64,000 nucleotides of DNA. It comes from Siphonodentalium dalli (Eukaryota > Mollusca > Scaphopoda > Gadilida > Siphonodentaliidae). Shown here piece after piece: positions 25,112 through 39,615 of this stretch. The DNA lies in the NCBI GenBank assembly GCA_032622095.1, contig CP136066.1, positions 48,394,911-48,458,910 on the forward strand, given 5' to 3'. The translations under genes and the position numbers were made by a program. The stretch's first letter is position 1, and every line of letters begins with the position of its first letter. A model generated the notes under the pieces. The model was not told where the DNA came from, did not search any database, and worked only from the letters and a program-made list of their open reading frames with translations.

Positions 25112-25139
25112 GCTGAGTAAAAAGCAAAGATCGGTGTTA

Positions 25140-25159
25140 TCTATATCTATATTTGCGAA

Positions 25160-25194
<35 letters not shown>

Positions 25195-27907
25195 GTTCTA
25201 TAGAAATTCACAGGGGACCATCTAGATGATGCCAAAGGGGTCTACTAGGAGCAGCTTTTTACGAGAAAGATAATGGTCGGGGTTAGAATTTTCTAAAGTG
25301 ACGCCGTTGTTGTCAGGGGCAGAAAAGGGGGAGGGGCAGAAAAAAAAATTGTCGCCGATTGCCAACTTATATATTATCATCCCCATAATATGAGGAATCT
25401 AATGGCGTGGTTTAAGTATGGCAAAAGTCGCGCCGTTCGCGTCAGGGGTGCCCGGAAAGGGGGGGCAGATTTTTTTTTTCTGTCGCGATTGCCACGAAAC
25501 TTACATATAATCATCCCCATGATATGAAGAATCCAACGGTGTGGTTTAAATATATCAAAAGTGGCGTCGTTTGAGTCAGGGATGAACGGAAGGGGAGAGG
25601 GGCACCAAAATTAATAAAACTAATTTTAGCGCCGATTTCCACCAAATTGATATATATTCTTCTTCATGATACAAGAAATCTAATTGTGCGATTTAACAAC
25701 GCCAAATTGTTGTTTTTGGATGAGAGATTGGGAGGGGGTGGGCACTAAATTTGATAATAAGTCGCCGATTGCCACCACACTTATACAAAATCATCCCCAT
25801 CGCATGAGGAGTCTAATGGTGTGGCTTTTATCTGTCAAATGTGGCCTCATTCGAGTCAGGGTTGCATTGAAAGGGACAGGGGCACCAAAATTGATGCACA
25901 ATTTATTTTAGCGCCAATTTCCACCAAATTGATACACGTTCTTATCCATGATACGAGGAATCTAATCGTGATTTAAAGACGCCATAGTGGCGCTGTTTGG
26001 GTGAGAGGTGGAGAGGGGAGGGATTGGCACCAAATTTGATAAAAAATTTGTTTAGTTGCCGATTATCACCAAACTTATAAACAATCATCTCCATGATATC
26101 AGGAGTGTAATCATGTGGTTTAAGGATGTCACAAGTGGGGCCATTCGAATCAGTGGTGTATAGAGATGAGAGGGACACAACAAATTGTATCTATATGTTT
26201 AGTGCCGATTTCCACCAGATTGATACATATTCTTCTCCGTGATACGAGGAATCTTATCGTGTGGTTTAGATACACCAAATTGGTGCCCTATGGGTGAGAG
26301 ATATGGGGACCTTTATTTGATACGAATTTGAATACTCGCCAATTTTCACCAATTTCATATATATGCATCTCTAATCTCTAATGAGTCTTAGTGTGTGCAG
26401 CTTGAGTCCGAAATATGGACGGGAGGGTTACCAAAACTGATACAAAAATCGTGCTGTCTGTCTGTCTTTTTGTCTGTCTGTGTGCGTTCTATATATAACT
26501 TCACGCGGTACAATCGAGATGGCACCAAGGCGTTCTAAGAGGGGTAACTTTTTACAAGGAAGATAATGGTGCAGGTTAAAATTTTCTAAAATGACGCTGT
26601 TGGTGGGAGGGGAAATTAAAAAAATATGGTGAAATAGTTTTGTCGCTGATTTCCACCAAACGAATACATAATCACCTTCGCAATATGGCGTTGTTCGAGT
26701 CAGCGTTGCATCAACAATAATAAACCAAATTCCACCAAATTCATACACGTTTTTCTCTAATGATATACCATGAATTAAATCACATTTGGTGTCGTTTGCG
26801 TCACGGATGTCGAGCAGATATGCACTATCATTGATAAGATTGCTATTCGCCGATATCCACATATAAGTTATATACAGTCACCAGTCCATCTCCATATCAT
26901 TTTAAGTAGTTGGGCGTTCACATTTCACAATCCCGACATATGGTGACCCACATAAGTCACTTGAACAATTATATCTTCTTAACAGTCATATTTATATGGG
27001 AATGGCAATCAAGGCATTCACACAATGAGCTAGCAAAAAGAGATAACTAGAAGAAGCATTAAACGTATATTTATCATTCTATTGAAGAGATACATATATT
27101 CGTGCAAACTGAGAGACCTCGAACCGTCAGAGGATTGCACATATATAATAACAAAATTTAGTCTGTTCCATTCAATACAGTTTCCACAAAAAGTTACAAT
27201 TTGTCAAGAGATATGGAAGGCCTGTTCAAAAATAGTGGTCACAGTGTGCAGTCAAATATAGTTTCTTCTGATATACAAGAAAATGCAGTTAGTAGCACAA
27301 GACTTTTCAGGATCCTACCAATACTGACATCTGGCAAGGGTTTTAGAACAGACTCATCGACTGACATAAACAACTCAAAATCTCGCTCTGTGCCTGGCTC
27401 ATGTAGCTGATATATGTGCGCAGCAACATTTCGTTTAAACTAAGAATATTTAGCCAATATATAGCACCATGAACAGAGGAGCACCTGGAAATTTCTTTGA
27501 AACATCTGTATCTTCATGGAGATATGATAGCCAGGTGTCCTCGAGATCTTAGTCCAACCCACTAGATTGATTGATACATCTCAATATGTAAAACCCAATT
27601 ATCATCTTTTATCGAACTTATGTGTTTATGATGTTCATATGTCATATCATAACGTCTAATGTATACGCAGTTGCAAATAAATAAATACTTCATTATTGGT
27701 GGAACGGATTAATCGCGATAAACAGAATGACAATTGACAAGGTGAGCCACTACTTATATTCCATGACTGTAATAATCATGTTTTGTGATGCTATTTGAAT
27801 ATACAATTTATGAGAAAACGTATAACACTTTAAGCAAGAGCATTCTCTATTCCCAACAAATATCCACAGCATACATTAACCTGGGCAACGCCGGGTAACC
27901 CTGCTAG
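25140..27907 (+). mobile_element. Helitron-type non-autonomous element in actin 1 3' flank
   Basis: The element starts TCTATATCTATATTTGCGAA and ends GGGTAACCCTGCTAG, i.e. 5' TC and 3' CTAG. It lies between A and T with no target duplication; the empty site is seen in actin units 2 and 3 (GTGTTATATATATA). A (TCTG)n tract follows the 5' end (about 25,161-25,193). Diverged tandem units of about 140 bp fill 25,350-26,880 and the 3' third is unique. A related 3' end is at 34,534. No Rep/helicase is present. The layout of microsatellite plus tandem core resembles the bivalve pearl/HINE elements; that link is inference. Confidence 0.8.
25350..26880 (+). repeat. Degenerate tandem core, about 140-bp units
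   Basis: The motif GCCGATTGCCACCAAACTTA or GCCGATTTCCACCAAATTGA recurs at about 25,354, 25,480, 25,630, 25,763, 25,912, 26,056, 26,203, 26,335 and 26,640. Two unit types largely alternate (ATAATCATCCCC and ATATTCTTCTCC), giving an A/B dimer of about 280 bp. A second TCTG tract is at about 26,457-26,481. Confidence 0.75.
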
Positions 27908-28075
27908 TATATATATATATTTGCTGTATACCCACTTCATGACCGTAGTTGCATGCACTGGAACATGATCCAGAGGACAAATTTGTGTATGTTCTTATTT
28001 GTTTGAACCACCGTATTTATACCACGATCGCCTATCGTACTATATAAATAAAGCCATCTTTTTAAATTTTACATT

Positions 28076-28443
28076 TAATCAACACAATCATGTTGATTAA
28101 AGGTGCCTACTGTTGATTAAACTTCGCAGAGTGGATTAAACTTTCTCCATACAATTTGAACGGAAAAGTGTTTATCCATCGCATTGTAAAGATCGTGGCA
28201 TAAACTTCGCAGAGTGGATTAAACTTTCTCCATACAATTTGAACGGAAAAGTGTTTATCCATCGCATTGTAAAGATCGTGGCATAAACAAAATATACGCA
28301 TAGTGTTTCTGAATAACAAATTTAATCCACTCGTGGGATTGGCGATTTACACCACTCATTGAAGCTCGTGGTGTAAATCGCCAATCCCACTCGTGGATTA
28401 AATTTGTTATTCAGAAACACTATGCGTACATTCTACAAACCAC
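28076..28443. repeat. Foldback element after actin 1, with 82-bp tandem duplication
   Basis: An 82-bp unit (ACTTCGCAGAGTGGATTAAA...CGTGGCATAA) is tandemly doubled at about 28,122-28,286. A long hairpin follows at 28,290-28,432, with arms CGCATAGTGTTTCTGAATAA and inner ACTCGTGGGATTGGCGATTT, and a short loop near 28,360. Equivalents lie at 39,616-39,983 and 54,484-54,840. Confidence 0.85.
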
Positions 28444-29507
28444 ACGATTGCCCCCGAGACTTGACCCACCCGTCGGTTTCATGCATGTGGCCCACTATGC
28501 CTATTTATAATTGGAATCAATTGTTTCAGCTTTGTATTTCATATATTGAGCTGCAGTCTCATTGACAGTTTCATTTGTATTTTCTAAAGACAAGTCTATA
28601 CAGTTTAGTTTGGAAATTCTCTAGAATGATCAAGACCAGGAAGTCAAGCACCTGGTGAAGAAAACCCAATATAGCCCAACGACTTTCGAGCAGGAACCTT
28701 TTGTGGTGTGTGTATGTCTGTCCTCTCATCCAATGATGGCCCAACGTTATAGAACTTTCAAAATTGAAAAAAAAAACACGCCCGTTAGAACTTTCAACCA
28801 TTAATTATCGAGATTAATGACAATTTAGTTATTTAAAATCCAAAATATGAATACATGTATAATTAAGTTTCCAGCCACGTTATAGGAACGACAGACGACA
28901 GGGTGTGTAGACACTCCCCAACTTCTGTGTGCGTCGAAACGAAAACAAACTTGGTTATTACACGAGATTTTATGAACCTGAGTAACTTTATCACATTTTT
29001 CTCCAATCTGAAAAACTTTATCACAATTTGCTAACCCGGGTAATTTTATCACAAGACACCAGAGTGTCCAATTTAGCTCAAGTTAATCGTTGTTTTCGAC
29101 GGGCTGTCCAACTCAGAATAACAACTCCGCTTTGAATGCCAATATTGCCAGCTCTTAGATATTTCAATTGTACTTGTAGAATTTCCAACTGATATCTCAA
29201 ACAAGCTGTTGGATAACTACAACATAACACCCACTATTGTTAGAAGTATTCCAACTGATATGGAATGAAAGTAGAAACGTATAGTTCTAGAAATGACGTA
29301 TTTGGTAACAATTAAACCTGAAGGGTCGCTCACCTAAACAGTGCGGTGGGGTACACATGTTTTGAAAATGTACTGAAGGGTATACATATGGTGACATGGT
29401 TTGCTATCGGCGCTGAATTAGTTAATAGTTATGTACACTGCATACTAAGAGTCTACATGATGCCATCAGTAATTTGTTTTCAGTTCATTCTAATTTTAAT
29501 TGGAACG

Positions 29508-29732
29508 TCACCTCCACACACTAACGTTGCCCCCACACACTAACGTCGCCCGACGCTAACGTCGCCTCCACAATAACGTCGCCCCACATTAATGTCGCCC
29601 CCACTAACGTCGCCCCTCACTAACGTCACCCCAACAATAACGTCGCCCCACGCTAACGTCGCCCCGACGCTACCCAGACTAACGTCGCCCCCATACACTA
29701 ACGTCGCCCCACTAACATCGCCCCCACTAACT
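29508..29732 (+). repeat. Degenerate TAACGTCGCCCC minisatellite
   Basis: About fifteen irregular units of 11-18 bp sharing CTAACGTCGCCCC. They lie within the roughly 690-bp segment missing from the sister flank at 55,565. Confidence 0.8.
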
Positions 29733-29957
29733 TGTTCCAGGAATCAAATTTACAATTGTCGAATTGTTTTTCATTTTGGGACGGTGGGGTGGAGACACAC
29801 ACCTAACCCATGTTGCCAAATCCCTGTTTGAGGAGGGTGATATTCTCTCCACATATTTCGGGCCAAACTGCTGGGTAGATATAGAGTTCACGTAGTCCCC
29901 TACCACCCTGAACTGAACACTGTTATCTCATAAACAGAATGCGAGCAAATAACTCAT

Positions 29958-30360
29958 TTTGTTTTATTTAAAGACGCATAATCCGAATTAACTCGCAAAT
30001 TACTATTTCGTTGGCTTCGGGGTAAAAAATATTTGATACGAGTCGAGGAACCCACCCATCAAAGCTCAGAGTGATCAGATATCGATTTTTGAAATCTATT
30101 ATTTTTCAGCACCGATACTTTTTGGTGGCCCATTAAAAAGTCGACGAGAAGACGGTCTCGGACCAAATTGCGAATGAAGATGGATAAATCTAAAATTAAG
30201 TGGCTTTTTGTGTCAGATAAAAAATATTTGACAAAAAAAATTCCTTGAACATAATGTTGATAAATAACACGTTTTGTGAAATTTTATACCAAAGTTGACA
30301 GCGGTTAGCATTATTTTGTTGTAATTAATCGATTTTGAAGCGAATTTTTGAAGAAATGTT
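29958..30360 (-). mobile_element. MITE family R1, inverted copy
   Basis: Starts TTTAAAGACGCATAATCCGA and carries AGTCGAGGAACCCACCCATC and AGATGGATAAATCTAAAATT, the inverse of 2,714-3,156. The sister in the duplicated flank is at 55,695-56,100. A short (TTG)n run follows at 30,356-30,380. Confidence 0.65.
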
Positions 30361-30757
30361 GTTGTTGTTGTTGTTGTAGCTTGTTGATATAGAGTGCAGT
30401 CCCTTGCTAGCTACACTGGACTGAACGCTGTTATATCACACATGGATTGAGAGGAAATAACTTTTTTTAAATTTGTTTTTTATTTAAGACGTTTGTCCGT
30501 TACAATTCAGTTTGAATTTTTCTGCGAAACCGAACATTCCATATATTCATTTGAATATTGGATTGACACATAGAAATAGTTTAAATGATGAATTTAGTGG
30601 TGCAGACCCTCCACGCCTGATTAGTTATTTTTAAAACTGATATTATGATATAATTTAAGAACAACACCACATCTGCACACCCTCTGACGCATTCATCAAC
30701 CAAGAAAAACACGATGTTTTTAGTTAATTAATGTAAGTCGGATTACAGCCGGAAAGT

Positions 30758-30830
30758 GTAACTGCTTGTTATATTTTCTGTCTAACTTTCTTGACCAACC
30801 TTGCAAATTAGGTTGGTAAAAAAAAAACAT
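30758..30830 (+). repeat. Double-hairpin 3' tail module, copy 1
   Basis: GTAACTGCTTGTTAT is followed by TAACTTTCTTGACCAACC, a 10-base loop and GGTTGGT, then a run of A. The second stem ACCAACC/GGTTGGT is perfect. It looks like the 3' tail of a retroposon (SINE or LINE). Other copies: 32,300, 56,497, 58,937, 62,847 and 63,397. Confidence 0.6.
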
Positions 30831-31115
30831 ATCCAGTTGTAGTTGTAAACAAAATCACCTATTTTATTATGGTGAAGTCCATATACACAATGCATATGTT
30901 ATATTCACTCAGAAGTATTTCAATGTTGGCAAAAAAGATGGGAGGCAGATAGATAGCCATGGGCACTATTTTATTATCTTGCTTTCGACTATGCTGCTAC
31001 TACCATGCCACTATTATATGTTGGGATATGTTAAAGAGTAATTGCTACAAAGAACCATGCTTATATAATTTGTTTTATATATTATTCCGATTTATTTACT
31101 TTATTTTTTTATTTG

Positions 31116-31128
31116 GGGGGGGGGGGGG
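31116..31128. repeat. Poly-G run
   Basis: A run of thirteen G. It is shorter and interrupted in the sister flank at about 58,118. Confidence 0.9.
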
Positions 31129-31485
31129 TGCATGGGTCGCAAAAGTTAACGCAGGTAAAACTAAGACATTTGGTGGGTGATCAGGGAGCAAATTTGTTGT
31201 TTTTGACCTTAGCATGCAGTGTCTGTATTTTTTTTCAAGAACCACCCTCCCTCCCTGTTTTAATACGAATATTTTAAGAAATATAATTTATTGGTAGATT
31301 TGGACGTGAATCTCTTCTCTGACTACGCCCGCACGATGTAGCCAGAGTAGAGATTGATAACATAATCTAGAATTTCCAAAAAAATGTTTACCAAATTTGC
31401 TTAGGAATCGAGGCAGCAAACCACCTCCTGTGAGTATGAGACTACCCTCCCCCTTCAGTTCAACAAAAATATAACACTGTGCCAT

Positions 31486-31882
31486 TTAACCCTTTACCCA
31501 ACAAACCGGCCAAAATCGGCCAAATAAAGCTTCAACATCCTAAAATATCTTCGGTCTGTCTCAATAGAACCATACAAATATGGATATCATTGGAACCGGC
31601 TGCTTGACCACATTGTGATAGTTACAGTTATGCCCTGTGCCAATGCATTCTCTTATATATGCGAGTCGACCATAGGTCGCCTCGCATATATAAGAGAATG
31701 CATTGGCCTAAAAAAAAAAAATTAACACTTTTCACCATTTTTTCTTACATTCCTTAACAATTTTATAATTTTTAATGTGTTAAGCCAATGCATTCTCTTA
31801 TATATGCGAGGCAACCTATGGTCGACTCGCATATATAAGAGAATGCATTGGCACAGGTACGTTCTGTTGGGTAAAGGGTTAA
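31486..31882 (+). mobile_element. Twin-hairpin TTAA MITE (family M1), copy 3
   Basis: The full element is flanked by TTAA on both sides. The sister flank at about 58,516 has the unoccupied site (GTGCCATTTAACCAATCAAG), so the TTAA duplication is seen directly. Confidence 0.95.
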
Positions 31883-32299
31883 CCAATCAAGCTCCTACAT
31901 TGACGCCAACATATAATGTGTTATCGAGCCGTGAACTGATTCTAGCAGATAAGAAGTTTGGTCCTCCGAGCGTAAACAAGTAAACATTCGTAAGCGTGGC
32001 GTCACCCTTGACAGTCTTGTCATTCACAGATTTATCGCTGTTGCTTAGAAATTTCCAGAATAATTCATCAAAAGTGACCAAACCAACTGAATATGACTGA
32101 CTTACATGTCACACAAACGCGATCTTAATCATGAAATGATATACATAACATCCATGTCCGACTGCAGGTACCTTAAATAGTGAATTAATGATATATTTTA
32201 AATACCACACCACATCCGAGCATCGCACGAGCTCCTCTTCAACCGCGAAAAATATCCTATCGTTGTGACGTTATATATGTAGATTAGCGGACGGAAAAG

Positions 32300-32350
32300 T
32301 CTAACTTTCTTGACCATCCTGATAATTCGGGTTGGTAAAAAAATAATAAT
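32300..32350 (+). repeat. Double-hairpin 3' tail module, copy 2 (first hairpin lost)
   Basis: Contains TAACTTTCTTGACCATCC...GGTTGGT and a (TAA)n tail. Compared with 58,937-59,010 the first hairpin has been deleted. Confidence 0.55.
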
Positions 32351-32495
32351 AATAATTGCACCTCCCGTTCAATATTAGCTTTATTTGTTGTTCTTGTTAT
32401 TGTTGGCTCATCTATGTGGTTGAAAGGGACTCAATGCCTTTGAAGTGCATGGGTTCATGCGAAATAACTAAAGTCTGTAAACAACTACCCTACTC

Positions 32496-32576
32496 GTATT
32501 TAAATTCGCGCAGTACTATTTTTCGTACACCAACTGCTGCACGAATTTAATACTGAGCGAAAAATAGTACGACTCC
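32496..32576. repeat. Interrupted palindrome
   Basis: TTTAAATTCGCGCAG and AGTACTATTTTTCG on the left are answered by CTGCACGAATTTAA and CGAAAAATAGTAC on the right. It is repeated unchanged in the sister flank at about 59,155-59,230. Confidence 0.6.
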
Positions 32577-34081
32577 CAAGTTTGATCTAAACGACAGTCC
32601 ATATGAAATACAAGAGGGCTATTTTTTACATATATTATGAACGGTTGAATAGACAATTGCGCCTATACATGTATGCATATACATGTATTTACATTCGGCC
32701 AACCGCTATCAAGACCATTGCCAATTTGCTCACAATACCAAACGACAATTCATGGTAACATAGACATTGTTGAAATGCTTGTATAAGAAATACTAATATT
32801 CAAGGACGCCAGTGTGGGGGCCGTAAAATAGTTGCGAGACGTGGGGGTGTTTTTTTTACATTGCCATTTTTTTTACACCCATGCACCCACCCTTTCTTGC
32901 ATTTTTTTTCATAACATTTTAGACACCCACCCTAAAGCTTTATGTTGGTCATCTCTGTAAAAACGACCAACCGCTCTATATTGGTCCCTTCTTTGAAAGA
33001 CCAAATTAAATGTTACTTCCTGTTTACAAACATGTGCAAGACAAATATTTTCTTGGCTGATAATTATGCGATAATCAGCAGTAATCAGCGATAATCTCAA
33101 CTAAATTGAACTCTAATCAATCAACAAAGGTAGAATATGATGTGATTATATTGGTAAATTTATAACCCAGCCTATTCATATGTGTGAGTAGATGAAAAAT
33201 ATGTTGAATCCCCTGGAATGACAACAAAAAATAACTAGGGCCAGTGTTAGGGCCTATAATAGAATGAAAAATTACACAAAATTAAATTTATCTTTTTTTC
33301 AGACATCAACCAGCATCAACTAGTAGGCCTAGAGCCTATAGTAATACCAAAAAGGAAAATGTGCATATGAACCAGTGTACGAATTAGCTTTTATGTATGC
33401 CTGCATGACCACCGACCCGACCTCGCATTACGACTTAGGACTAGGCCTAAATTAATGTTTAACCCTTTGAGTTTGAACGCGGATGGTCAATTTAGTGCCA
33501 AATCCATATACACGGATGTGCACTTTAGTAACATGTGACCGTGGAGACGAGGTCATAGTAAGCGTAACGTCATTGTGTTGGTGTAGGGAAGATAACTCCA
33601 ATTTGGTCTTCTGTTTCCAGTATACCGGCTGTACTCTTGATTTACTATTATATGTCTACCTGTGTCTACTATATAGTATTAACTATACATTATTCTGATA
33701 CATTATGAGAATAATCAATTTTAGTATACAAACACTGATACAAATACTTATTCCATACATTACACTCACGCATCAACTAACTGTATGAGTAAAGAGACTG
33801 TCATGAAGTATAAGAATTATTGTAATATTCTGTCATGATAGCTGATATTGTCAGACTACATTAAGTTCACCCTACCCTAAAGCTATCTGAAGTATTTTTT
33901 TTTTATTGAACTACACCGTGAACTAGACAATTTTCAATATAAAAACTGCCAAGCAAGCTGAAACAGACACAATAAACAAAATTTGCGCGCAAAAAAAATC
34001 AATGAAAATTTTGGGACCCACCCCCACAATATTTACTATTTTTCCATTTTATATCAACTTATGGGGGTAATTATAACAATA

Positions 34082-34533
34082 CTAGGGGATTGCCCGTCAA
34101 AATGACGGGTATGTAAATGTGCTTTGTTACTTTCTGGTCTCCGCGTTTAGAGCACATTATATATCATTTCTATATTAGCAATGGATTGGTCATACTTCTC
34201 TTTCACCTGAGGCGCGTGGGAACACTTTATTGAACTAAAACTGTATTTTGTACCCCCACCCTACCCCACATATATATGCATGCACATTTGGAACGCAACA
34301 AAATCAACATGTTACTTTATTACTGTATTTACTAACTGAAACAGACTCCATTTGGGAGCATTATTCAGCGTCGGAGGGGCCAGCGGCCCCTTTGTGCGCT
34401 GTGAGCCAATGGCTCGGGAACATTTTTTTTCACTGAAAAACTGTAGTCTCTACTACCACCCACATATATGCATGCACATATATGGAATGCTACAAAATCA
34501 ACTATATTACTTTATTACTATTATATATATTAC
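34082..34533 (-). mobile_element. Helitron-type 3' end, second family
   Basis: On the minus strand the element ends with a perfect hairpin CCCGTCATTTTGACGGG, then CAATCCC and CTAG, followed by T, the textbook Helitron 3' structure. Inside, a roughly 188-bp segment is doubled (about 34,215-34,340 and 34,403-34,530, sharing CACATATATGCATGCACAT). The 5' end is not found; another Helitron-type element lies against it. Confidence 0.65.
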
Positions 34534-34840
34534 TAGCAGGGTTACCCGGCGTTGCCCAGGTTAATGCGATGTGAAACCATCTGTATGCTGTGGATATTTG
34601 TTGGGAATAGAGAACACTCTTGTTCAAAGTGTTATACGTTTTCTCATAAATTGTATATTCAAATAGCATCACAAAACATGATTATTACAGTCATGGAATA
34701 TAAGTAGTGGCCCACCTTGTCAATTGTCATTCTGTTTATCGCAATTAATCCGTTCCACCAATAATGAAGTATTTATTTATTTACAACTGCGTATACGTCA
34801 GACGTTATAATATGATACATGGACATCATAAAGACATTAG
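34534..34840 (-). mobile_element. Truncated copy of the 25,140-27,907 Helitron-type element
   Basis: The minus strand matches the last 300 bp of the 25,140-27,907 element, including TGGTGGAACGGATTAAT(C/T) and the terminal GGGTAACCCTGCTAG, again followed by T. The rest is missing. Confidence 0.75.
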
Positions 34841-34849
34841 TTCGCATAT

Positions 34850-36440
34850 CCGGTCGTCACCAATCTTTATATGGATACTCGGGGCGATATCTATATGGGA
34901 GAATAGTCATTTGAAGCAGTTTCCTATCCCGGAATCGGAAAAAAAACAATTAGGGGTGGTGGGTACCCATAGGCCGGGGGGGGGGGGGTATTGCGCCTAG
35001 TGTCCGTAAATTATTTCCTGAGCATGCTAACATGGTATAACACGATTGGTACGTTCCATGTTCGATCCGAACGTTTTAGAATCCACATGACACCGGTATA
35101 GAGTTCAACGGACGTACAGGTGCCCTGTTTGTACCCACGGGAAGAAGATATATATTGCGAAGTATTTGAATACTGAAATAATGAACTCTTCAATATGTAA
35201 CCTGTCCATATAATATCTCTAACTGAAGAAAGCTAGCTGGGAGACCAAAAACATTCAACATAAGAGTGTTGTCATCATGATCTGTATGGTCCCTTTTAAG
35301 GTCAACGGTACCTATCCAAAGGTACTCCAGGGTCAATTCACCACTGCATACCAATTTCTAGTGACCAAGGTCCAACCGTTTTGGGTATATGTTAATTATT
35401 TTATTACAATTTTTTATTAGACGCCCTTTAGGTAGTCTGAGGTCAATGGTACCTATCCCATGACACTCATCTGGTCAATATACCCCTGTGAATCAATTTT
35501 CAACGACCATATTCCAACCATTTTGCGTATATACTTAATTATTTAGTTAAATTAATTATAAGTGTCTTTTTGAAACATCTGACGTCAACTATCACACGAC
35601 ACCCTCGTTTGGTCATAACCGGTAAACAAAAAGCACCAAAAATTATTGCTACGAAACCTTTTTCAACTCAACGCCTAATTTGATAACAATGAATGAAATT
35701 GGGGAGGGTGAAATATTTCATTTCCAAATGATAGTCAGGAGACAAAAACCTGTTTGTGATGCAAATGCTTGTCAATAGATTGTTTTGTAATGAATCTGTA
35801 AACCTTCGAACAAGCCCCATTCTGTCAAATTGTTGATAACGAAATCATCAGCAATTTCACATTGTTTTAACAACACGGCGTGGTCGGGTCGTAATGAAAC
35901 AATGACCAGAATAGTTTCACGTGCATGATTTTTACTATAAACGCAGTGAAATAACACGCGAGGTGATTTTACTACACATATGATTTCAAATTAACCCTAT
36001 GCATGGTGTATTATCACTATATATTGGGTACATTTTACTGAACATATTTTACAAAGCTGCCCAACACCCGATTACTATGATATTGGGCTAAAATCTTACC
36101 CAACGGAATTTAGAGTGTTATCTATTTAACCCAATTTAACAAACAAGATTCACCTGAATTTGCCAGGAGTTAGACTTCTATAAATGCAAGAATTATGCAG
36201 TTTTTAGGATCAGATTTAAACTTTTCTTCCCTCCGCGCGCGGTAGTCCGCCAATAACTTATAATCAATTTAAAAAATCGAACCAGGGCTGTAATTTTGTA
36301 AATTTCAAGCCAAGGGGCCGTTTGATCTGGTTCAAGGTTGCGGTGAACATGGAAATTCCAAGGTGGCCACTCCCAATTGAGACCCTCTAGCCACGTTCCT
36401 ACAAACATAATGAGCTCCCCAGAGGATGAATCTGGTTACG
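34850..36440 (+). repeat. Segmental duplication: 5' flank of actin unit 2
   Basis: Almost identical to 49,311-50,920, starting near ATGGATACTCGGGGCGATAT. A degenerate 143-bp tandem pair (GGTCAA(C/T)GGTACCTATCC) is at 35,300-35,590. I see no gene in it. Confidence 0.85.
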
Positions 36441-36847
36441 CTAGCCCGCTGTGCGGTGTAGCGTCACTAAATTCACCCTCTGGGACCTCATTCTGCACAT
36501 GTCCAGCACCATATTTTGAGACCTGAACATGAATGGCGTCAAACCGGATGTGGCACCATCTTTAAACATTGTTGGTTGGAAATTTATTTTTATAATATAC
36601 GTAGTGTTTCCTGCCTTCGATAAGTCATCCAGTTGAAGTATGCCAGCTAGCCGCAACACGATACCCTGCACTGCATGACCAGGTTCTTGTAATTATCGCC
36701 CGTATCAAATAATATATATAATTATATTGTTAACCACAGGTATCATGCATGCGAATGCACGTGGTGGCAATTGAATCACCATATATGTGATAACACCATG
36801 CTGAGGACCAGATTCCAAGAAGCGGACCAGGTGGGATCAGAACCGAA

Positions 36848-36853
36848 TATAAG
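36848..36853 (+). promoter_or_regulatory. TATA-like box of actin copy 2
   Basis: TATAAG, 113 bp before the start codon, in the conserved context CCGAATATAAGG. Confidence 0.45.
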
Positions 36854-36881
36854 GTCTGATGTATGATGTTCAGTAAAATAA

Positions 36882-39397
<2,516 letters not shown>

Positions 39398-39431
39398 TAA
39401 CCTTGAGCTCAAATTCTGTATTAATTATAAA

Positions 39432-39437
39432 ATTAAA
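39432..39437 (+). terminator. Candidate poly(A) signal ATTAAA, actin copy 2
   Basis: 35 bp after the stop codon. A canonical AATAAA follows at 39,601-39,606. Confidence 0.4.
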
Positions 39438-39600
39438 GCTAGAGTAAAAAGCAATGATCGGTGTTATATATATATTTGCTGTATACCCGCTTCCTGACCG
39501 TAGTTGCATGCACTGGAACATGATCAGAGGACAAATTTGTGTATGTTCTTATTTCTTTGAATCACCGTATTTATACCACGATCGCCTATCTTACTATATA

Positions 39601-39606
39601 AATAAA
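39601..39606 (+). terminator. Candidate poly(A) signal AATAAA, actin copy 2
   Basis: Canonical hexamer 203 bp after the stop codon. It is conserved at 54,458 (copy 3) and displaced to 28,047 in copy 1. Confidence 0.45.
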
Positions 39607-39615
39607 GCCATCTGT

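Larger units (their letters stand above)
27908..34081 (+). repeat. Segmental duplication: 3' flank of actin unit 1
   Basis: Collinear with about 54,345-60,743 and highly similar base for base, apart from insertions. No intact gene was found in it. This copy alone holds the M1 MITE at 31,486 and a segment of about 690 bp at 29,157-29,840; the other copy alone holds the T1 element. Similarity stops exactly at a Helitron-type terminus at 34,081/34,082. Confidence 0.85.
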
